This document shows positions 26,244-33,234 of a DNA stretch of 37,900 nucleotides, one piece after another. Both the position numbers and the translations under genes were made by a program. The DNA is from Bacteroidota bacterium. Lineage in GTDB: Bacteria > Bacteroidota > Bacteroidia > Sphingobacteriales > Sphingobacteriaceae. Location: contig JAURMH010000124.1 in assembly GCA_030830805.1 (NCBI GenBank), forward strand, positions 1-37,900, written 5' to 3'. Every line of letters begins with the position of its first letter. The first letter of the stretch is position 1. The notes beneath the pieces are model-generated. The model searched no databases and was not told where the DNA came from. It saw only the letters and a list, made by a program, of their open reading frames with translations.

Positions 26244-28760
26244 TTACCTAACTAAAGAAACAGTTCCTTTATCGACGAAGCCATCACCCTCAATAATATA
26301 TACATAGGCGCCTATAGGGCATGCCTGACCTTTGTATTTACCATCCCATACAAGTTTACCTTGGTTTTCTAAGCTATCGTAAATGCTTTCGCCCCATCGA
26401 TTATAAATTCGCATGCGTTTGATTGCACAAGGATGGGTCTCTCCAACAATTTCAAATACATCGTTTATTTGATCATCGTCTGGAGAAAAAACTTCTGGAA
26501 TTCGACGCAAATTTTTATCTACAAAAGGGATATTAATTATCAAGGAATCTTGTGCCCTGCAAGGTGCTTGTGGATTAGTAGTTAATTTAACGGTAAAGAT
26601 TCCTTGTTTTTGATATTGATGATTTTGTTGGCTGTTATTACTTGTAAAACCATCTCCAAAATCCCAAATAAATTGGCTTTTACTTAAATCTCCAACTGCC
26701 GAAACTTGAATGGTTCTTGCGCAAGAATCAAAGCTATAATTAAAAGCGGCACTTGCCGAATCAACTACAAAAACATTTACGCTATCTGTGCTCATACAAC
26801 TACCATTAAAGGCCTGTAATAAAAATAGGGTAGTGCTTGATGGGTTTGCAAATGGATTCGCTATTTCAGGGCTGTCTACTAGAAATGTTGGATACCAATT
26901 ATATGTTTCGTAATCCGAACCGCTTGCGTATAACCGAACCCTTTGACGACTACAAATTATTTGATCTATACCTGCATTTGCTATTGGAATCGTATCTACT
27001 TTTACAGTAACATGATATTCCTTTTCACAAACCCCATTAGTAATGGTTAATGAATAAATGGTAGTTGTATCCGGACTTGCCATTGGATTAGCGATGGTAT
27101 CGCTAGATAATCCGGCACTTGGTACCCATCGGTATTTTTTTCCACCCGAAGCCAAAAGCGCAATATTTCCATTTAAACAAATTGAATTTAAAGTGTCTTT
27201 GATTAAAAGTTCTGGTGCGAAAACATTAAAAGTTTTTTGAGAACAAAAAGTTTCATTATCAATTTTAACAGTAATAATACTCGAATCCAATACATTAAAT
27301 ATTGGATTTGCTACCGAATTATTTGGGATAAAGGAACCCACATTAGAAGACCAAAAATATTTAGCATTTGGGAAAGCACTACTGGCAAATAGTTGTAATT
27401 GATCGCCGATACATACCGTGGTATCTGTGTTTGTGGTTATAGGGTAGAATTTGAGTTTAATGGAATCTTTGATGGTCAATCCTGTACATTTTTCAATGCT
27501 ATTGATATAATAATAGTTCGTGTCACCATTCTTGATATTAAATGAACTCCCATATTGTAAAAATACTTTGTTTTGATTATACCATTTAATGGAATCGAGT
27601 TGATCGTATTGTACCACGGCAATCGTAGTGCTACTGTCGTTACATGTTAATTGTATTTTTAATTTACCAATGGGTTTGTAATCCGATATACTTAATTCTG
27701 CTTTCGCAGTATCGCAAATAAAAGGATCTACAATTTTTAATTTTACAGATTCTGTAGCTTCGTTTAAAAAATCTTTTATTGGTTTAATTTTCACAAATGC
27801 GCTGGTTGCTCCCGCTGCAATGACTACTATATTAGCTGGTGTTGCTATGTAATCGCTTCCGTTTATTGCAGTTCCTTCAAAATAATAATTGACCGTTATT
27901 GCTTGCGATTTATCAGGATTGATACGCGTAATGACAAAGCCAGCACTATCGCATTCTGAAACTAATTGTTTTTGTTCATAAGCATTAACAGCTCTTGGGT
28001 CTATACTTTGAAAACTTTGGGCTTCAATAAAAATACCCGAATCGAAAATAAAATCATTTACATCAGCTATGGCAAATTTTAAGGTATAATTTTCACAAGG
28101 CTGAACATTAGCCGTAATTTCAATTACCTTGGTGAAAGCGTCAAACTGCACACTGGCACCATTTGTATTGTCTATATAATAGGAAGAATTGGTGTTTGCA
28201 TTGATTGTTTGAATGGAAATGGGATCGTTGGTAGATGGAATCAAAGCAATGTTTTGCGCGCCGGTAAAGCCTGGTCCAGATATAAAAAAACCAAAAACAT
28301 CATTAAAATTTTTAGTAATACTTTCTGGGTATTCTTCTGAGGCAAACACAAATCTAAATTTTATTTGGTTGGCTTGTGGGCTAAAAGTAAAGCTAATCCA
28401 AGTGGCGTCAAAGGTTGGGAAGTTTGGACTCAATAATTGTAAATCCGCATCACCGGGTAAATTATTCGAGGAACCCATATTGCCTCTATTATTTGGGCCA
28501 ATGGCATCTATTGCTTTTCCTGTCGATAAAATTAGGCCACTATCTAAACCAATGTTGGATTTTCTTCCATTGAAAAAACCAATATTTCCTGTCCCAACCG
28601 AATATTGAATATTTTTAATATCTACACCACCACCTGCTAAAACTTTCTTCACCAAATCACTTACCGTTCGATTGGTTTTTACATCAAGTTGAGCCTGCAA
28701 AGTCGAAAAGCTTAGCAATATAAGACATGTTAGAAAAACACTTAATCTAAAAATTCTCAA
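26244..28760 (-). CDS. Choice-of-anchor L domain protein with PKD-type repeats and T9SS type B (gliding-motility-associated) C-terminal sorting domain
   Basis: LDSGLILSTGKAIDAIGPNN, RFVFASEEYPE, DSGIFIEAQSF; Calx-beta-like GSDYIATPANIVVIAAGATSA; C-terminus PEVFSPDDDQINDVFEI...MRIYNRWGESIYDS...WDGKYKGQACPIGAYVYII. TTG start. Confidence 0.9.
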   Translation of the reverse strand: MRIFRLSVFLTCLILLSFSTLQAQLDVKTNRTVSDLVKKVLAGGGVDIKNIQYSVGTGNIGFFNGRKSNIGLDSGLILSTGKAIDAIGPNNRGNMGSSNNLPGDADLQLLSPNFPTFDATWISFTFSPQANQIKFRFVFASEEYPESITKNFNDVFGFFISGPGFTGAQNIALIPSTNDPISIQTINANTNSSYYIDNTNGASVQFDAFTKVIEITANVQPCENYTLKFAIADVNDFIFDSGIFIEAQSFQSIDPRAVNAYEQKQLVSECDSAGFVITRINPDKSQAITVNYYFEGTAINGSDYIATPANIVVIAAGATSAFVKIKPIKDFLNEATESVKLKIVDPFICDTAKAELSISDYKPIGKLKIQLTCNDSSTTIAVVQYDQLDSIKWYNQNKVFLQYGSSFNIKNGDTNYYYINSIEKCTGLTIKDSIKLKFYPITTNTDTTVCIGDQLQLFASSAFPNAKYFWSSNVGSFIPNNSVANPIFNVLDSSIITVKIDNETFCSQKTFNVFAPELLIKDTLNSICLNGNIALLASGGKKYRWVPSAGLSSDTIANPMASPDTTTIYSLTITNGVCEKEYHVTVKVDTIPIANAGIDQIICSRQRVRLYASGSDYETYNWYPTFLVDSPEIANPFANPSSTTLFLLQAFNGSCMSTDSVNVFVVDSASAAFNYSFDSCARTIQVSAVGDLSKSQFIWDFGDGFTSNNSQQNHQYQKQGIFTVKLTTNPQAPCRAQDSLIINIPFVDKNLRRIPEVFSPDDDQINDVFEIVGETHPCAIKRMRIYNRWGESIYDSLENQGKLVWDGKYKGQACPIGAYVYIIEGDGFVDKGTVSLVR

Positions 28761-28784
28761 TTTGTGTCAGGTTAATTATATTTA

Positions 28785-28792
28785 CAAAAATA
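28785..28792 (-). promoter_or_regulatory. Candidate -7 element TATTTTTG for the T9SS cargo gene at 28760
   Basis: Exact TAnnTTTG on the reverse strand in the divergent 41-bp gap; no clear -33. Confidence 0.4.
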
Positions 28793-28801
28793 CTATAAAA
28801 A

Positions 28802-29836
28802 ATGAGGTTCATAGACTTAAGAAGCGATACTGTTAGTAGACCAAGCCCCGAAATGAAGCAATTTATGCTACAAGCCGAATTAGGTGACGATGTATATGGC
28901 GACGATCCAACCGTAAATATGCTTGAAGCAGCAGTGGCTGAGCATTTTGGCTTCGAATCGGCGGTTTTTTGCGCTTCAGGTACCATGACCAATCAAATAG
29001 CTATCAAAACCCATACCATTCCTGGCGATGAGGTGATTTGTGATATCACTTCGCATGTTTATAACTATGAAGGAGGAGGAATTGCTTTTAATTCGGGGGT
29101 ACAGGTGAGGCCAATTATGGGCAACGCTGGTAAGATAACTGCCGAACAAATCGAAGCGCAAATCCAACCTGCTATTATCAATCTACCTCGAACCGCATTG
29201 GTTTCTTTAGAAAATACTTTAAATAAAGCGGGTGGAAATTTTTATTCTTTAGCAGAAATTGCACCTATTGCCGCAATGTGTAAAAAGCATCAATTGCCTT
29301 TACATTTAGATGGTGCAAGAATTTTTAATGCCTTAATTGAAACTAAAGAAAACGCCAAAGATTACGCAAAATATTTTGATAGTATTTCTATTTGTTTTTC
29401 GAAGGGATTGGGTGCGCCAGTTGGTTCTGTATTGGTCGGTAGTAAATTATTTATTGATAAAGCAAGAAGATATAGAAGGTTATTTGGTGGTGGTATGCGA
29501 CAAGCAGGAGTGATTGCTGCTGGTGCGTTGTTCGCTTTGAAAAATAATATTGAAAGGTTAGCAGATGATCATAAACGGGCAAAAGCAATAGGTGAGTGTT
29601 TAGCTCAATGTACATTTGTTCAAGAATTATTGCCAGTACATACTAATATTATTATTTTTAAATTAAAAGACCAGGTGCTTTCGGATGTGTTCTTAGGAAA
29701 ATTAAAATCGGAGGGTATTATTGCTAATACGATGGGCAAGCAATTTATTAGATTCGTTACGCACCTCGATTTTAACGATGATATGTTAGCTAAACTAAAT
29801 CTAACATTAAATAAAATAAGTAACTTAGCGCTGTAG
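28802..29836 (+). CDS. ltaE: Low-specificity threonine aldolase / beta-eliminating PLP lyase
   Basis: IDLRSDTVSRPSPEMKQFMLQAELGDDVYGDDPTVNMLE, LHLDGARIFNA, CFSKGLGAPVGSVLVG. Confidence 0.93.
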   Translation: MRFIDLRSDTVSRPSPEMKQFMLQAELGDDVYGDDPTVNMLEAAVAEHFGFESAVFCASGTMTNQIAIKTHTIPGDEVICDITSHVYNYEGGGIAFNSGVQVRPIMGNAGKITAEQIEAQIQPAIINLPRTALVSLENTLNKAGGNFYSLAEIAPIAAMCKKHQLPLHLDGARIFNALIETKENAKDYAKYFDSISICFSKGLGAPVGSVLVGSKLFIDKARRYRRLFGGGMRQAGVIAAGALFALKNNIERLADDHKRAKAIGECLAQCTFVQELLPVHTNIIIFKLKDQVLSDVFLGKLKSEGIIANTMGKQFIRFVTHLDFNDDMLAKLNLTLNKISNLAL

Positions 29837-29853
29837 TTTAAAACCCAATAGCC

Positions 29854-30219
29854 ATGAGAATGAAATTTTTAATCATACTTGCTATTTCTTTTATTTCAAT
29901 TTCATCTTGTAAGCATGAAGTTGATTTAAGCAATGCACCCGTCATCACTTTTAGTAAAGATATTCAACCAATAATTGCCACTCGATGTGCTATGGAAGGT
30001 TGTCATAGTGCTGTTGGATATGAAGAATTACCATTGGTAACCTACGAAGATGTAATGGATATTGTAGAAGCTGGTTCTGCAAATAAAAGTGAATTGTATG
30101 AAGTAATTAACGAAATAGATAATGAAAAACGCATGCCACCGCTGCCAGATACCAAATTGGCAGATAAGCAAATTTTAAATATTATGGTTTGGATAGAACA
30201 AGGGGCAAAAAATAATTAA
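29854..30219 (+). CDS. Small cytochrome-c-like lipoprotein with CX4CH motif
   Basis: Lipobox ISSC; FSKDIQPIIATRCAMEGCHSAVG (CAMEGCH), downstream RMPPLPDTKLADKQILNIMVWIEQGA typical of class I cytochrome-like domains. Confidence 0.7.
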   Translation: MRMKFLIILAISFISISSCKHEVDLSNAPVITFSKDIQPIIATRCAMEGCHSAVGYEELPLVTYEDVMDIVEAGSANKSELYEVINEIDNEKRMPPLPDTKLADKQILNIMVWIEQGAKNN

Positions 30220-30226
30220 GTAAATC

Positions 30227-30613
30227 ATGAAAAAAGTATTTTCACTTTTAATAATTGCAGCTAGCTTTTTGTCTGCTTGTTATTACGATAATTTTAAGGA
30301 ATTAAATCCTTTTTTAGAAGAGGCTGTTTGTGATACCGCATCGGCCACAACAATTAGTTTTGCTGCACAAGTGGTTCCTATTTTACAAAACCAATGTAGT
30401 ACTGGAAGTGCCGGTTGTCACAGCGCAAGTTCAGGTAGAAACTTATCTACTCACACTGGAGTAATCAATACCTATACAGGTGCTAAATTATTAAGTTCAA
30501 TTAAATGGGATGGTAACGCTTCCCAAATGCCAAAGGGCTCAGGAGCTAAAATTGATGATTGTTCTATTAAGACAATTGAGTTGTGGATAAATCAAGGAAG
30601 ACAAGATAATTAA
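30227..30613 (+). CDS. Small cytochrome-c-like lipoprotein with CX6CH motif
   Basis: Lipobox LSAC; FAAQVVPILQNQCSTGSAGCHSASSG, QMPKGSGAKIDDCSIKTIELWINQG; same layout as the upstream gene. Confidence 0.65.
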   Translation: MKKVFSLLIIAASFLSACYYDNFKELNPFLEEAVCDTASATTISFAAQVVPILQNQCSTGSAGCHSASSGRNLSTHTGVINTYTGAKLLSSIKWDGNASQMPKGSGAKIDDCSIKTIELWINQGRQDN

Positions 30614-30618
30614 ACACC

Positions 30619-31506
30619 ATGAAAAAAATACTATTACTTTCTTTTTTAATTATTTCAAGTGCATTCACATTAAGCGCACAAGACATCGATCCAATGGCAC
30701 TTTTACAAGGCTTAGCGGAAACACCTAAAGACGAACCTGTCATCGCTACTTTTAAAGCAACTAGGGTTATCAATCAACAAACAATAGAAGTAGGAGGGAC
30801 AAGGTCTTTAGACTTTAGAATTCACCACCACTTTGGACCATTTAATTCGGGTGCTTATGATTTTTGGGGTATAGATGGTGGCGCAAGTATTCGTTTGGGC
30901 TTAGAATACAGCTACAATGGTCGTTTGCAGTTTGGACTAGGCAGAACTTCTTATGAAAAACAAATTGACGGATTTTTAAAATATAGGTTATTAAGACAGA
31001 CTAAAAGTGGTTCAATGCCAATTAGTGTGACGCTTTTTAGTGGTGCTTATAGAAATGGAATAAAAGGTTTGCAAATTAGCGGAGTAGATAAATTTAAATA
31101 TGCATCCGATCGATTATCATTTGTTCAGCAAATTATTATAGCAAGAAAAATTGACGATAAACTTTCTATACAAATAACGCCTACCATGGTACATTATAAT
31201 TTAGTAGAAAACTTATCTGACCAAAATGATGCTTATTTTCTTGGAATTGCCGGCAGATATAAAATCTCTAATCGTACCGCAATTACATACGAGTACGGTG
31301 CTAAGCTTTTAAATTATTCAGAAAGCAAATACTACGATTCAATGGGAATAGGCTTAGACATTGAAACAGGTGGCCACGTATTTCAAATGTTCTTAACTAA
31401 TTCTTTTGGAATGACCGAAAACCAAACCTTTGCTAGAACAAATTCTACTTGGGCAGACAGGGGTTTTCGTTTAGGATTTAATGTTTCAAGGATGTTTACT
31501 TTGTAA
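30619..31506 (+). CDS. DUF5777-like predicted outer-membrane beta-barrel protein
   Basis: Signal peptide; TRVINQQTIEVGGTRSLDFRIHHHFGPFNSGAYDFWGIDGGASIRLGLEYSYNGRLQFGLGRTSYEKQIDGFLKYRLLRQ; alternating barrel-like strands. Confidence 0.75.
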   Translation: MKKILLLSFLIISSAFTLSAQDIDPMALLQGLAETPKDEPVIATFKATRVINQQTIEVGGTRSLDFRIHHHFGPFNSGAYDFWGIDGGASIRLGLEYSYNGRLQFGLGRTSYEKQIDGFLKYRLLRQTKSGSMPISVTLFSGAYRNGIKGLQISGVDKFKYASDRLSFVQQIIIARKIDDKLSIQITPTMVHYNLVENLSDQNDAYFLGIAGRYKISNRTAITYEYGAKLLNYSESKYYDSMGIGLDIETGGHVFQMFLTNSFGMTENQTFARTNSTWADRGFRLGFNVSRMFTL

Positions 31507-31518
31507 ATGCTTAAACAA

Positions 31519-32772
31519 TTATAAAGTTTTTTCTTCCCAAATAGCTACTAAGTTAATAATTGTATCAACTGCTTTTTGCATGTCTTGTATGCTTACCCAT
31601 TCTAACCTAGAATGAAATGCATGTTCGCCTGCAAAAATATTAGGACAAGGCAATCCCATAAAAGATAACCTAGATCCATCAGTGCCGCCTCTAATGCCGC
31701 CTGCAAATGGTTTCATGCCTGCTCTTTCAATCGCTTCTACTGCATATTCTACAATTTCTGGATGCATAACTAGCACTTCTTTCATGTTTCTATATTGCTC
31801 AATCACTTCAAACTCAAAACTCGAATGAGGGTAATTGGCCATCACTTGCTGGGTAATATTTTTTAATTCGTTTTCGTAAACCGCTAATTGTTTGGTATCA
31901 AAATCGCGTATGATAAATTGAACAGTGCTTTTTTCGATGCTTCCGCTTATACCAGTTGGATGAATAAATCCTTCGCGGCCTTCAGTAGTTTCTGGAGATA
32001 AATTATTTTTAGGAAGTGCTGCTATAAGTTCTGCTGCAATTTTAATAGCACTCTCCATTTTATTTTTTGCAAAACCAGGATGTGAAGAAACGCCATGTAT
32101 TGTAATATTCACGGCATCTGCAGAAAATGTTTCATCTTCAATGTGGCCAAGTGTTTCACCATCTATTGTATAAGCAAATTTGGCATTCACTTTAGCTAAA
32201 TTTACTTTGTCAACACCTCTGCCAATTTCTTCATCGGGTGTAAATAATATTTTAATATCACCATGCTTGATGCTTGTATTTTGGATAAGTTGATAAATGG
32301 CATCCATAATTTCTGCCACACCTGCCTTATTATCTGCGCCTAAAAGGGTAGTGCCATCGGAAGTAATAATATCATTCCCAATTTGATCTTTTAAAGCAGG
32401 ATGCTCATCTGGATGTAAAGACAAATTTGCGTCGCTTGCGTATAAAATACTACCACCGTTATAATTTTTATGAATAATTGGTTTTACATTTTCGCCGCTA
32501 CAATCGGGCGAGGTGTCCATGTGTGAGCAAAAACAAATAGTGGGTACTGCTTTATTTGTATTTGATTTAAGGGTGCCGTATACATAACCATTTTCGTCTA
32601 GCTCTGCGTCCGAAATACCCATTTCTAGTAGTTCTTGAACTAATAAGCGGCCTAAGTTTTTTTGTTTCTCCGTCGAAGGGCAAGTAGGCGAATTTGGATC
32701 AGATTGGGTATCGATTTTTACATAATTTAAAAAACGATCTGTGACGGTATATTTTTTAGGAACCAATTGCAT
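31519..32772 (-). CDS. pepT: Peptidase T (tripeptide aminopeptidase)
   Basis: VTDRFLNYVKIDTQSD, CFCSHMDTSPDCSGENVKP, LLGADNKAGVAEIM, ILFTPDEEIGRGVDK, GGIRGGTDGSRLSFMGLPCPNIFAG. Confidence 0.96.
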   Translation of the reverse strand: MQLVPKKYTVTDRFLNYVKIDTQSDPNSPTCPSTEKQKNLGRLLVQELLEMGISDAELDENGYVYGTLKSNTNKAVPTICFCSHMDTSPDCSGENVKPIIHKNYNGGSILYASDANLSLHPDEHPALKDQIGNDIITSDGTTLLGADNKAGVAEIMDAIYQLIQNTSIKHGDIKILFTPDEEIGRGVDKVNLAKVNAKFAYTIDGETLGHIEDETFSADAVNITIHGVSSHPGFAKNKMESAIKIAAELIAALPKNNLSPETTEGREGFIHPTGISGSIEKSTVQFIIRDFDTKQLAVYENELKNITQQVMANYPHSSFEFEVIEQYRNMKEVLVMHPEIVEYAVEAIERAGMKPFAGGIRGGTDGSRLSFMGLPCPNIFAGEHAFHSRLEWVSIQDMQKAVDTIINLVAIWEEKTL

Positions 32773-32776
32773 TTTT

Positions 32777-33223
32777 TTATTTTTCTATTCTTAATTCTGG
32801 TCTTCTAATTTGACCACCGCTATGTCCAGTTTGTACGACAAAATATATACTGATAAAACTGATGATTAAAGTAATTCTGATTAACCATTTACTTATTTTT
32901 TTATCAGTCACAATTGCTAAAATTGTAATTAAAGCCATAGCTGCTAATAAATCAATAATGAGTTCTGTCCTTTCTGCTATTTCTTCATGTTCTTCAATAA
33001 GGTAGCGTGCTACACCTGGTTGATCTCCAACTACGTGTTCTACTTTTTCGCCGGTATACATAGTTGGAAAAAACATAATTGCAGCAAAAACAAACATGGC
33101 AAGCCCAACTATTTTTACTTGTTTTAAATGAAAGAGCATGCCAATCAATAGAATAACGCTACCAAAAATAACGCTAATAATGGGTAAATGATTAAGCAGT
33201 AAATGTTGTTGTACAGGTATCAT
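32777..33223 (-). CDS. Small four-TM membrane protein, tentatively DUF2231-like
   Basis: HLLLNHLPIISVIFGSVILLIGML and terminal VVQTGHSGGQIRRPEL; conserved-looking histidines near TM ends. Confidence 0.55.
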   Translation of the reverse strand: MIPVQQHLLLNHLPIISVIFGSVILLIGMLFHLKQVKIVGLAMFVFAAIMFFPTMYTGEKVEHVVGDQPGVARYLIEEHEEIAERTELIIDLLAAMALITILAIVTDKKISKWLIRITLIISFISIYFVVQTGHSGGQIRRPELRIEK

Positions 33224-33234
33224 TTAATTTAGCA

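Noticed and set aside
28213-28608. 131-aa + strand ORF inside the T9SS cargo gene
   Set aside because: Mirrors the coding frame of the opposite-strand choice-of-anchor L domain; no independent evidence.
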